Source of the DNA: Mesorhizobium loti | GTDB taxonomy: Bacteria; Pseudomonadota; Alphaproteobacteria; Rhizobiales; Rhizobiaceae | NCBI RefSeq assembly: GCF_013170705.1 | Contig: NZ_CP033334.1 | Coordinates: forward strand, 5,433,501-5,497,500 | DNA length: 64,000 nucleotides | Direction: 5' to 3' | Part shown: piece after piece, positions 36,228 to 44,462 of the stretch | Numbering within the stretch: the first letter of the stretch is position 1 | How the letters are laid out: each line of letters begins with the position of its first letter | The notes under the pieces: generated by a model | Database searches by the model: none | Told to the model about the DNA's origin: nothing | What the model saw: only the letters and a program-made list of their open reading frames with translations | Translations under genes and position numbers: made by a program

Positions 36228-36415
36228 AAAATGAACATTAAGAGCCTTCTCCTCGGCTCCGCTGCGGCCCTGATCGCAGTTTCCGGTGCGCGCGCCGCCG
36301 ACGCCGTCGTCGTCGCCGAGCCGGAACCCGCTGAATACGTCAAGATCTGCGACGTCTACGGCGCTGGCTACTTCTACATCCCGGGCACCGAGACCTGCCT
36401 GCGCATCGGCGGCTA
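36214..36415 (+). repeat. 202-bp perfect inverted repeat, arm 2 (porin 3 5' end)
   Basis: Identical to 35063-35264 on the other strand. The arms are 949 bases apart and flank the tRNA-Ser and GIY-YIG genes, so recombination could invert the segment between them. Confidence 0.9.
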
Positions 36416-37406
36416 CATCCGTTATGATGCCTCCGGCGGCGATATCGGTTCGTTTGATGGTGCTCGCACAAGCGATGTCACGAGCGGCAAGGACCAGGGC
36501 ACATGGCTGAAGAATGAGCGCTTCACGCTTAAGACCTGGACCGGCCAGGAAACCGAACTCGGCACCTTGAAGACCTACACCGAAATGCGCATGAATTTCG
36601 GCAACCATAACGCTGATGCTGGCTATGACGGATTTGGAGTCAACGCTGCCGGCAACAAGGCCTTCGATCTGCACTTCGCATGGGCCCAGCTCGGCGGTCT
36701 GCGCGTCGGTCTCGACGAATCGGCCTTCGACACGTTCGTCGGTTATGCCGGCAACGTCATCCAGGATACGCTGGTTCCTTACGGCGGGTTCCAGACAAAT
36801 GAGATCCAGTACTACTTCGATGCCGGCAACGGTTTCTCGGCAGTCGTCTCGCTGGAAGAAGGTTCGGGTGGTTCCGTTGCTTCCGCTACCAACTACAATG
36901 GTTATGGCGTGGGCACGATCGACAGCTATGTTCCGCATGTTGTCGGCGGCGTGAAGTACACGCAGGGCTGGGGCGACATCGTCGGCGTCGTTGCTTATGA
37001 CAGCAACTACGAAAATGTGTCCGGCAAGGTTCGCCTCGATGTGAACGTGACCAATGAACTGTCCTTGTTCGGAATGGTCGGTTACGGCAGCGACGGCAAA
37101 CTTGGCGATGTTGGACTCGCTCGCTCCTTCTACAAGCCTTGGGGCGGTCACTGGGCTTTCTGGGCTGGCGGTACTTACAAGTTCACCGACAAGGCGTCCT
37201 TCAACGCGCAGGTATCGGGCGATCAGTTCAAGAACTACGGTGTCGCGGCGAACATTGCCTACACGCTCGTTCCGGGCTTCACGGTCACCGGCGAAGTTGA
37301 TTACCTCCACGACGGCAGGTTCGGTGATTTGGACAACTCCAACTGGACTGGAGCTACCAAGAAGAACAGCGTCGGCGGCCTCATCCGCTTCCAGCGCGAC
37401 TTCTAA
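36231..37406 (+). CDS. Rhizobiales porin, copy 3
   Basis: The 391-residue porin shares signal peptide and first 61 residues with copy 2 and then diverges, with its own loops (for example a GSGGSVASATNYNGYG insertion), ending FQRDF. It faces away from copy 2 across the tRNA-Ser/GIY-YIG segment. It has a good terminator after it. Unlike the others it lacks the shared long leader, so its expression is probably different. Confidence 0.93.
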   Translation: MNIKSLLLGSAAALIAVSGARAADAVVVAEPEPAEYVKICDVYGAGYFYIPGTETCLRIGGYIRYDASGGDIGSFDGARTSDVTSGKDQGTWLKNERFTLKTWTGQETELGTLKTYTEMRMNFGNHNADAGYDGFGVNAAGNKAFDLHFAWAQLGGLRVGLDESAFDTFVGYAGNVIQDTLVPYGGFQTNEIQYYFDAGNGFSAVVSLEEGSGGSVASATNYNGYGVGTIDSYVPHVVGGVKYTQGWGDIVGVVAYDSNYENVSGKVRLDVNVTNELSLFGMVGYGSDGKLGDVGLARSFYKPWGGHWAFWAGGTYKFTDKASFNAQVSGDQFKNYGVAANIAYTLVPGFTVTGEVDYLHDGRFGDLDNSNWTGATKKNSVGGLIRFQRDF

Positions 37407-37430
37407 GACCAGATATTTCTAGGAAAGGAG

Positions 37431-37454
37431 AACCCGGCGGGCAATCGCCGGGTT
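37431..37454 (+). terminator. Intrinsic terminator of porin 3
   Basis: AACCCGGCG (37431-37439) and CGCCGGGTT (37446-37454) form a nine-base stem followed by TTT, 25 bases after the stop codon. Confidence 0.9.
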
Positions 37455-37822
37455 TTTCGTTTGACATGCAAATCTTGCGCGAGCTTGCCGCCAAGCCGTG
37501 GCGACTTATCGCCCTTCCGCGAACAGCTGGCGGCCCTATCTGATTGTCTTGAAGCAGTTCCGACCGAGAACGTCAGGAATCGCGAACTTACCACACCGCA
37601 CCGCGCAGATTCGGACTCAAGCCAGCCGCGGCGCTCGACTGGAGCACGATCTTAGGACATAGATACCGATTTAGGTCAGGCGATGCTGATACCTCTTTGC
37701 TGAAATCGGCTTGATACGATTACGGCACCCAAAAAAGTTCATGCACAGCAGAACCAACGACGCGCCTTCAACGCGTTGCCTCCTGGCGCACTGCCATGCC
37801 CTCAAAGCGGCCTTACTGAAGA
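37455..37822. other. Non-coding region after porin 3
   Basis: Nothing recognisable. Short open frames have no family resemblance, and there is no repeat or RNA gene that I can see. Confidence 0.5.
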
Positions 37823-39499
37823 TCAGATGTCCGCCAAATCACCCAAGGCTTCGATCAAGGGGGCGATCTCGCCCTCGTAATTCTTCCAGCGCTTCACGGA
37901 AGATTTGTAGATCGGCTGGCGAACCTGCCAGCGGCTGGGCGTGGTGACCGCCCCTTCCCTATCGAAGTAGCGCAGGCATGCGTCATCCCAGGGAAGGCCG
38001 AGATAATCGATGAGCCGGCGCGACTGCGCCTCTTGATCCTCTACAAGCGTCTCATAGCGATTTTCAAAGATCCGACCGGGGAAAACCTCGTTCCAGTGAC
38101 GCATCAAGCGGTCATATTCCCGGTAATAGAGGCCGAGTGCCCGCAGGTCTGAATTGTAACTATGTGCCGAGCTGAAAGGCAGGACAAAGCATGAAACGCA
38201 ATTGTCGATCGCATCGCGGCGGCAGTGAATGATGCGGGCATTGGGAAAGAGCAGGGTGAGGAGGCCGATCAACTCGAAATTGTGCGGCATTTTATCGATG
38301 ATTCGCTGCGCGGTCGGAGCGCGCTCCCGCAGATAGGAAAGATGCTCTTCGGCCAACGTCCTGGACAAGCCTTCGGTGACCGTCATGATCGGCTTGTTGA
38401 AATCAGAAGCCGAGGGATTCAGACCGATCGCGTTCGCTACCCGCCTCAGTTTGCTAAGCTCTCCGGCGCCATGAACATCGGGATGACTGGCGCATATTTG
38501 TTCGGTCAGTGTCGTCCCGGAGCGCGGCATCCCGACCACGAACACAGGTGCTTCGGAAGGGTTCCCATAGCTGGACCTCGCGGCAAACAGATCCGGCGTG
38601 AAGGTTTCAATGGTCAGATCCACGAAACGACGATACTGATCAATGTCGAACTTGTAGCCGGCGGCCTGTTTCGCCTTGTTGAAATGGTCGAACGCCTCGG
38701 CGTAGCGCTTGAGGTCGTTCAGCACCTTGCCGGCCGCGTAATGCAGATTCTGCACGGCCTCCGATTTAAGTCGCGGACCGTCTAGTTCGCGAAGGATCGA
38801 TTGAAGTTCCGCAGGCTCTTCGGTAAACTTTCGGCTCTGCACGAGGTCGTAATAAGCCGCCGCAACGTCAATGCGGTGTTCGATCGCCTGTCTGAGATAG
38901 ACGCCGGCCTCCTCCATGCGCCCAAGGCCGGTGAGCGAGGCTGCCATTCCGATCCGCGCCTTGGGGTGGTCGCGGTTGATTTTCATCGCCTTCTCATAAA
39001 GCGGCAAGGCCAGGTCGGGTTTGTCGAACTGGGTATAAACGCGACCGAGGGCACACAGGGCCTCTACAAGATCGGGCTGCACTTCCAAGGCATATTCTAT
39101 ATGTTTGATCGCGGCTGAAAATTCGCTCACCTTGCCATAGGCCTCACCGAGGCTAAGATGATAATAGGGATTTCTGGGCTCCTCGCCGACAGCGCGGGCG
39201 AAATAACGCAGAGCCGCCTCGTCATCATAGCCAAGATAGACGGTGCCCATGATATAGAGCGCAAGCGCATGGTTTGGCGTGCGCGCCAAAACCTGCAGGC
39301 ACAGGTTCTGAGCCTCATCAAGCCGCTTGGCCTGTTGATGTTCATAGGCTTGCTTCAGCAACAAATCGTCAGCCTGTGCGCGTGCAAACGAATTTGTTTT
39401 CGGCGGATTTGCCAGAGCTGGCCGTGGCAATCCAGGTTTCGGAGCGGCGGCGGTTTTGAGATGTTTGGACCACGCAGGCGGCAGACGACTATTCATCAT
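37823..39499 (-). CDS. TPR-sulfotransferase, copy 1
   Basis: The 558-residue protein starts with a short variable region, then about six TPR repeats (residues ~45-290), and then a sulfotransferase domain. The 5'-phosphosulfate loop is VVGMPRSGTTLTEQ at about 325, and the 3'-phosphate loop is in IIHCRRDAIDNCVSCF. It may transfer sulfate from PAPS to a sugar, lipid or protein; the TPR part may select the acceptor. Sulfated lipochitin signals are known in rhizobia, but no nod genes are seen here. It is paralogous to the next upstream gene. Confidence 0.88.
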   Translation of the reverse strand: MMNSRLPPAWSKHLKTAAAPKPGLPRPALANPPKTNSFARAQADDLLLKQAYEHQQAKRLDEAQNLCLQVLARTPNHALALYIMGTVYLGYDDEAALRYFARAVGEEPRNPYYHLSLGEAYGKVSEFSAAIKHIEYALEVQPDLVEALCALGRVYTQFDKPDLALPLYEKAMKINRDHPKARIGMAASLTGLGRMEEAGVYLRQAIEHRIDVAAAYYDLVQSRKFTEEPAELQSILRELDGPRLKSEAVQNLHYAAGKVLNDLKRYAEAFDHFNKAKQAAGYKFDIDQYRRFVDLTIETFTPDLFAARSSYGNPSEAPVFVVGMPRSGTTLTEQICASHPDVHGAGELSKLRRVANAIGLNPSASDFNKPIMTVTEGLSRTLAEEHLSYLRERAPTAQRIIDKMPHNFELIGLLTLLFPNARIIHCRRDAIDNCVSCFVLPFSSAHSYNSDLRALGLYYREYDRLMRHWNEVFPGRIFENRYETLVEDQEAQSRRLIDYLGLPWDDACLRYFDREGAVTTPSRWQVRQPIYKSSVKRWKNYEGEIAPLIEALGDLADI

Positions 39500-39672
39500 T
39501 CCTAGCTAGCAAAAAAAGCCAATCGAATCCAGAACGTCTGACCATATCGACGGCTTACAGCAGACAGCCCATGCGTTGGCCGCGAGGCCTTTTTTTGCTC
39601 GAGCAGGGGTGTTGATCACAACAGACGCGGCACTCTTTGCCGCAGCTTCCAATTCCGAGCCGCAAGCTGTTG

Positions 39673-41325
39673 TTAGATGTCCGCAAGGTCGCCCAGCGCT
39701 TCAATAAGCGGCTGAATCTCCGTCTCATAATTTTTCCAACGCTTGACGGAAGATTTGTAGATCGGCTGACGAACCTGCCAGCGGCTGGGCGTATTGACCG
39801 AACTGTCCCTGTCGAAAAAGCGCAAGCAGGCGTCATCCCAAGGCAGCCCAAGATAATCTATCAGATGGCGGGACTGCGCTTCCTGATCCTCGACCAGTGT
39901 CTCGTAACTGTTTTCGAAGATCAGGCCCGGAAAAACCTTGTTCCAATGCTGCATCAGCCGATCATACTCGCGGTAGTACAGGCCAAGCATTCTCAGGTCG
40001 GTGTTGTAGGCGTGTCCCTCGCCGAATCTCAAGACAAAGCAAGAGACGCAATTGTCGATCGCATCACGACGGCAATGAATGATGCGCGCGTTGGGGAAGA
40101 GAAGGCCGATCAAACCGATCAGTTCAAAATTATGCGGCATCTTATCCACGATCCGACGGGCGGCAGGTGCCCGCTCGCTCAGATAAGCCAAGTGCTCTTC
40201 AGCCAATGTTCCGGACAGGTTTTTTGTGATCGACGCGATCGCCTGGTTCAAATCCCTGGCCGACGACTTTCTAAGTCCGATCGCATTGGCGACCCGCCTG
40301 AGCTTCATAAGTTCGCCAGCGCCATGGACATCGGGATGACTTGCGCAAATCTGCTCCGTAAGCGTCGTTCCCGAGCGAGGCATGCCGACCACGAACACAG
40401 GAACTTCGGATGGATTTCCAAAACCAGTCCTGGCAGCCAGCATCTCAGGCGTGAAAGTCTCGATCAGCGCATCAACCCAGCGACGATAAAGATCGATATC
40501 GAAGTTACGGCCGGAGACCTGTTTCGACTTGTTGAAATGCTCGAACGCATCTTTGTAGCGCTTGAGGTCGTTCAGCACCTTACCGGCCGCCAGATGGAGC
40601 TTTTCCGCTCCGTCCGGGTCGAGCTTGGGATTTCCGAGTTCACCAAGGATGGATTTGAGCTCTTTGGGCTCTTCCGTGAACTTTTGCGTCTGGACAAGTT
40701 CGTTGTAGGCTGTCGGCACAGCGATGCGACGTTCAATTGACTGATGGAGGTAACCAGCGGCTTCCTCCATCCGTCCCACACTGGTAAGCGCACTAGCCAG
40801 TCCGATCCGCACCTTGGGATGATCCGGGTTGATTTTCAGTGCCTTCTCATACAGCGGCAAAGCCATATCGGGCTTGTCAAACTCAACATAAGCATCCGCC
40901 AATGCACAAAGCGCCTCGATAAGGTTTGGCTGCAACTCCAAGGCATGCTGCATATGCTTTATTGCTGGCGAATACTCGCTTACCTTCACATAGGCCGAGG
41001 CCAGACCAAGATGGTAATAGGGGTTCTTGGGTTCCGCATCGACCGCTCGCGCGAAATATCGCAAAGCCGCCTCATCCTCATAGCCCAGGCAAATGGTCCC
41101 CAGAATATACAGAGCGAGGGGGTGATTTGGTGTACGCGACAGAACTCGCAGGCACAGGTCCTGAGCTTCGTTGAGGCGCTTGGCCTGCTGGAAGGCGTAA
41201 GCCTGTTGCAGCAGCGCTTCGTCAGCCTGCCGACGTGAAAGCGAATTTGCCGTCGGCAGATTTGGTTTCGGCGTGGGGCCAGGTTTGATGTGTTTGGACC
41301 ATGCGGGCGGCAGACGATTGTTCAT
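39673..41325 (-). CDS. TPR-sulfotransferase, copy 2
   Basis: The 550-residue paralogue shares the whole architecture with copy 1: TPR repeats, VVGMPRSGTTLTEQ, HCRRDAIDNCVSCF, and the C-terminal WKNYE...PLIEALGDLADI. By eye about three quarters of residues match. The main differences are a shorter N-terminal linker and the residues around 270-320. Tandem orientation points to local duplication, with time for divergence. It starts MNNRLPPAWSKHIK. Confidence 0.88.
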   Translation of the reverse strand: MNNRLPPAWSKHIKPGPTPKPNLPTANSLSRRQADEALLQQAYAFQQAKRLNEAQDLCLRVLSRTPNHPLALYILGTICLGYEDEAALRYFARAVDAEPKNPYYHLGLASAYVKVSEYSPAIKHMQHALELQPNLIEALCALADAYVEFDKPDMALPLYEKALKINPDHPKVRIGLASALTSVGRMEEAAGYLHQSIERRIAVPTAYNELVQTQKFTEEPKELKSILGELGNPKLDPDGAEKLHLAAGKVLNDLKRYKDAFEHFNKSKQVSGRNFDIDLYRRWVDALIETFTPEMLAARTGFGNPSEVPVFVVGMPRSGTTLTEQICASHPDVHGAGELMKLRRVANAIGLRKSSARDLNQAIASITKNLSGTLAEEHLAYLSERAPAARRIVDKMPHNFELIGLIGLLFPNARIIHCRRDAIDNCVSCFVLRFGEGHAYNTDLRMLGLYYREYDRLMQHWNKVFPGLIFENSYETLVEDQEAQSRHLIDYLGLPWDDACLRFFDRDSSVNTPSRWQVRQPIYKSSVKRWKNYETEIQPLIEALGDLADI

Positions 41326-41430
41326 GGTGCCTCGCTAGCAAAAAGAGGCGAAGGAATCCAGCGTTGCGGCCGAGGCCGCGGGGTGCTTGCGCCAGCCATC
41401 CGGTCACGCTAGCAAGAAGTCTCCCTGTCC

Positions 41431-42558
41431 ATGCGAGCTTCCGTCATGCGTCTGCGCCCTCCCCTAACGCCGCTCATCGCCGCGCTTCCGTCCACCGTGC
41501 CGTTCGTCGGCCCGGAAGCACAGGAGCGTGAGCGCGGGCGCGCCTTCCGAGCCCGCATCGGCGCCAACGAGAGCAGTTTTGGTCCTTCGCCGCGCGTCAT
41601 CGCCCGCATGGAGAGTGTCGCGCGCGACCAATGGATGTATTGCGATCCCGACAATTTCGACCTGAAGGTCGCGGCTGCCGCGCATCACCACGTGGCGGTC
41701 GAGAACGTCGTTGTCGGCGAAGGCATAGACGGCCTGCTCAGCCTTGTGGCACGCATGTATGTGGCGCCAGGCGACGCGGTGGTCACCTCGCTCGGTGCTT
41801 ATCCGACCTTCAACTTTCATGTTGCCGGCGTCGGCGGGCGGCTGATCACGGTTGCCTATGAAAACGACAAGGAAAGCCTGGAGGGTTTGCTCGCGGCGGT
41901 CATCAGGGAAAAGGCGCCACTGGTCTACCTGTCCAACCCAGACAATCCGATGGGCAGTTGGTGGGAGGCGCACGAGATCATCCGTTTCATCGAGGCGTTG
42001 CCTGAAACCACCATGCTGGTGCTCGACGAGGCCTATGGCGAATTGGGACCAGCCTCGGCCCTGCCACCGATCGATATCTCGCGGCCAAACGTTGTCCGCA
42101 TGCGAACGTTTTCAAAGGCTTACGGGCTTGCCGGTATACGCTGCGGCTATGCGGTGGCGGAGGCGCAGGTAATCCGCGACTTCGAAAAAATCCGCAATCA
42201 CTACGGCGTCAGCCGCATGGCGCAGATCGCCGGCGTCGAGGCGCTCGCCGACCAGGCCTATCTAGAGACCGTGGTAGCGCGCGTGGCCGCCGGCCGCCGC
42301 CGCATCGCTGATATCGCCAAGCAGAACGGATTGAAGCCTTTGGCCTCGGCGACCAATTTCGTCACCATCGACTGCGGCCATGATGGCGCCTTCGCGCTGA
42401 AAGTGCTGCAGGGGCTGTTGTCGCGCGATGTATTCATCCGCAAGCCGATGGCGCCAGGGCTCGACCGCTGCATTCGCGTCAGCGTCGGCCTCGATCACGA
42501 ACTGGATATTTTCGCCGAGGAATTGCCCGGCGCGCTGGCCGCGGCGCGAGGGAACTAG
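41431..42558 (+). CDS. HisC-like PLP aminotransferase
   Basis: The 375-residue fold type I aminotransferase has the PLP lysine in FSKAYGLAGIRCGY, and SNPDNPMGS and VLDEAYGE for PLP binding. The closest style is histidinol-phosphate aminotransferase. With no his genes nearby it may act on another amino acid. A second ATG at 41446 could be the true start. A mosaic repeat follows the stop. Confidence 0.85.
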   Translation: MRASVMRLRPPLTPLIAALPSTVPFVGPEAQERERGRAFRARIGANESSFGPSPRVIARMESVARDQWMYCDPDNFDLKVAAAAHHHVAVENVVVGEGIDGLLSLVARMYVAPGDAVVTSLGAYPTFNFHVAGVGGRLITVAYENDKESLEGLLAAVIREKAPLVYLSNPDNPMGSWWEAHEIIRFIEALPETTMLVLDEAYGELGPASALPPIDISRPNVVRMRTFSKAYGLAGIRCGYAVAEAQVIRDFEKIRNHYGVSRMAQIAGVEALADQAYLETVVARVAAGRRRIADIAKQNGLKPLASATNFVTIDCGHDGAFALKVLQGLLSRDVFIRKPMAPGLDRCIRVSVGLDHELDIFAEELPGALAAARGN

Positions 42559-42684
42559 AGCATTTCACCGTTTCGCGGAAACGGCGAACCGCTCTGACTC
42601 TTTGTTTTGACGCAATTCCCAAGGGCAAGCGCTACGCGCTTGTCCCGAGAAAACCGCTCACACTTTTCCTGGAATTGCGCTAGG
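42559..42684. repeat. Rhizobial mosaic intergenic repeat, copy A3 (composite)
   Basis: Left part: GAGCATTTCACCGTTTCGCG with inverted GGAAACGGCGAACCGCTC. Middle: the GCGCTACGCGC hairpin also in the A2 copy. Right: AAAACCGCTCACACTTTTCC ending GGAATTGCGCTA, which is the reverse complement of A1. It is thus a longer mosaic containing both other copies. Confidence 0.8.
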
Positions 42685-43210
42685 CGATTTCGCCGCGCCC
42701 GGAATCCGTCGCGCCACCGAGCAGCCTCCTGACGCGTGCCAGCACGTCCGACAACTCGGCGGCCTCCTCGTCGCCCAGCCCCTCGGTCAAGCGGATAAGG
42801 TCGCGATCCGCGGCCGACTGAAGTGCTGCAAGCGCGTCGCGGCCGTGTGCGGTGAGCGAGAGGACGCGCCGAGGCAGGGTGTCGGGATCGGCGCGCGTTT
42901 CGATCAAGCCGGCGGCGGAGAGTTTTCGAAGAATTCTCGTAACATAGGCAGGATCCAGCTCTAGATCCCGAGCTATTTCGGATGCCGCTGGTGCGAAATC
43001 GAGTTGAAACGCCCGCGCCAGGAAGCCTGCCTTGCCGCCAGGGTAGGTGGCAATAACCCTGGTCCGATGCCCCAGCTCGAACAGTACTCGCGCCTCGGCC
43101 AGCGTATGGGCACTGTGGGTCAAGGTTTCGTCGAGCAACCCGATCAGGCCGGTATAGAAACGGTTGAAGCGCCTGAGGTCGCTGACCAAGGCATTCCGAT
43201 CGGTCGGCAT
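42680..43210 (-). CDS. MarR family transcriptional regulator
   Basis: The 176-residue protein has a winged helix with AASEIARDLELDPAYVTRIL and RKLSAAGLIETRADPDTLPR. About 20 extra residues (RVIATYPGGKAGFLARAFQL...) lie between the usual HR of helix 2 and the recognition region. No effector can be inferred. It is divergent from the acylphosphatase gene. Its last codons reach into the A3 repeat. Confidence 0.85.
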   Translation of the reverse strand: MPTDRNALVSDLRRFNRFYTGLIGLLDETLTHSAHTLAEARVLFELGHRTRVIATYPGGKAGFLARAFQLDFAPAASEIARDLELDPAYVTRILRKLSAAGLIETRADPDTLPRRVLSLTAHGRDALAALQSAADRDLIRLTEGLGDEEAAELSDVLARVRRLLGGATDSGRGEIA

Positions 43211-43395
43211 ATCTGGCGCCCCGGAAGATTCCCACTTCGCCGGATCATCGCAAAAAAATTGACCAAGTCAATTATTTATTGGAGGAAGTCATCTATCCTC
43301 CGGACGAGATACGGCTCGACAATTCAACAGACTCCTCCCTCAAGCCAGTTGCCTTCATTCGATCCTGCGCCAGATTCCATGCAAGGGAGCGAGCC

Positions 43396-43680
43396 ATGAA
43401 AGACCGGAAAAGGGCGGTGCGGGCGCGTGTCCACGGCAAGGTGCAAGGCGTCGGCTACAGGATCTGGACGCGAGGCGAAGCGACAGGGCTTGGCCTGATG
43501 GGCTGGGTGCGCAACGAAAGAGATGGATCGGTAACAGCATGGCTGACCGGCACGGATGCGGCGGTTTCGACCATGATCGAGTTGCTTTGGCAAGGCCCGC
43601 CGGGTGCCGCGGTCCACCAGATCGACATAGAGGAACTCAAGAGTTGGATTGCGCCTGGAGACTTCAGGGTTGTCGCATAG
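43396..43680 (+). CDS. acyP: Acylphosphatase
   Basis: The 94-residue enzyme has the signature GKVQGVGYRIWTRGEA, with the catalytic Arg in GYR, and GWVRNERDGSV with the catalytic Asn. It hydrolyses acyl phosphates in the cytoplasm. The ATG at 43396 has AGGGAG before it; the longer frame to 43279 is rejected. Confidence 0.93.
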   Translation: MKDRKRAVRARVHGKVQGVGYRIWTRGEATGLGLMGWVRNERDGSVTAWLTGTDAAVSTMIELLWQGPPGAAVHQIDIEELKSWIAPGDFRVVA

Positions 43681-43710
43681 GCGGGCCTCGATAGCCCTCT
43701 TGAATTAATT

Positions 43711-43718
43711 GAACGTTC
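43711..43718. promoter_or_regulatory. Candidate TetR operator core
   Basis: The palindrome GAACGTTC in TTGAACGTTCGTTTTA lies 30 bases before the TetR start, a usual place for an autoregulatory operator. Confidence 0.45.
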
Positions 43719-43748
43719 GTTTTATTATGGCTGCCTAAAGAGGCGATC

Positions 43749-44408
43749 ATGGCGCGCACCACAGGATCCGATGGCGAGCGAACGGAGGCGGCGGTCCGCG
43801 AGGCGGCGGTCAACCTGATTGCACGCTATGGCTACGAGGCGATGTCCATGCGCCAACTGGCCGCCGAAGTAGGTGTGCAGGCGGCCGCGCTCTACCGCTA
43901 TTTCCCGACCAAGGAAGATCTCCTGTTCACGCTGATGCGCGAGCACATGGAAGGGCTTCGCGAAGCCTGGGAAAACGCCCGGCCAGCCGGCGCCGAGCCG
44001 GCGGAGCAGCTCGCGGCCTATGTCCGCAACCACATCGCTTTTCATATCGAGCGCCGGCACGCCACGCATGTGTCGAACATGGAATTGCGCAGTCTGTCGC
44101 CCGACAGGCTGACACAGATCCTGCGCATGCGCACGGCCTACGAAAAGGAACTGCGCGCCATCCTGCGTGATGGCGCCGAAGCCGGCGTGTTCAGCATCGA
44201 GGACACCGGCCTGACAGCCATGGCTCTGATCCAGATGATGACCGGCGTCATTGTCTGGTTCCGGCCCGGCGAGCGGCTTTCGGTCCCTGAAGTAACGGCG
44301 ACATATCTTTCAATGACAATGCGTCTCGTCGGCGCGAAGATCGCAGACAGCGCCGCGCGTCCATCGGGCGCGCAAAGGACGCTGTCCCACTTTGATTTTC
44401 GCGCATGA
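43749..44408 (+). CDS. TetR family transcriptional regulator
   Basis: The 219-residue protein has an N-terminal helix-turn-helix (YEAMSMRQLAAEVGVQAAAL, YRYFPTKEDLLF) and a C-terminal TetR ligand-binding domain. It is located just before the isovaleryl-CoA dehydrogenase gene on the same strand, so it is the likely regulator of the leucine genes, sensing an acyl-CoA (inference). Its stop codon lies inside a palindromic repeat. Confidence 0.9.
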   Translation: MARTTGSDGERTEAAVREAAVNLIARYGYEAMSMRQLAAEVGVQAAALYRYFPTKEDLLFTLMREHMEGLREAWENARPAGAEPAEQLAAYVRNHIAFHIERRHATHVSNMELRSLSPDRLTQILRMRTAYEKELRAILRDGAEAGVFSIEDTGLTAMALIQMMTGVIVWFRPGERLSVPEVTATYLSMTMRLVGAKIADSAARPSGAQRTLSHFDFRA

Positions 44409-44448
44409 TCCCTTCCGAAAATCGAAGTCGATTTTCGGGGTCATGCGC
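44401..44448. repeat. Rhizobial palindromic repeat, copy B1
   Basis: Ends GCGCATGA (44401-44408) and TCATGCGC (44441-44448) are inverted; the inner arms are CCGAAAATCG and CGATTTTCGG. It contains the TetR stop codon. Related copies are at 51743 and 60605. It may also form an RNA hairpin between tetR and ivd. Confidence 0.75.
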
Positions 44449-44462
44449 CACGGAGGAAAAAC

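Noticed and set aside
36099..37310. 403-codon minus-strand frame opposite porin 3
   Set aside because: Antisense shadow; similar shadows appear opposite porins 1 and 2.
32770..37460. Complete prophage or integrative element
   Set aside because: Only one integrase; no structural, replication or transfer genes.
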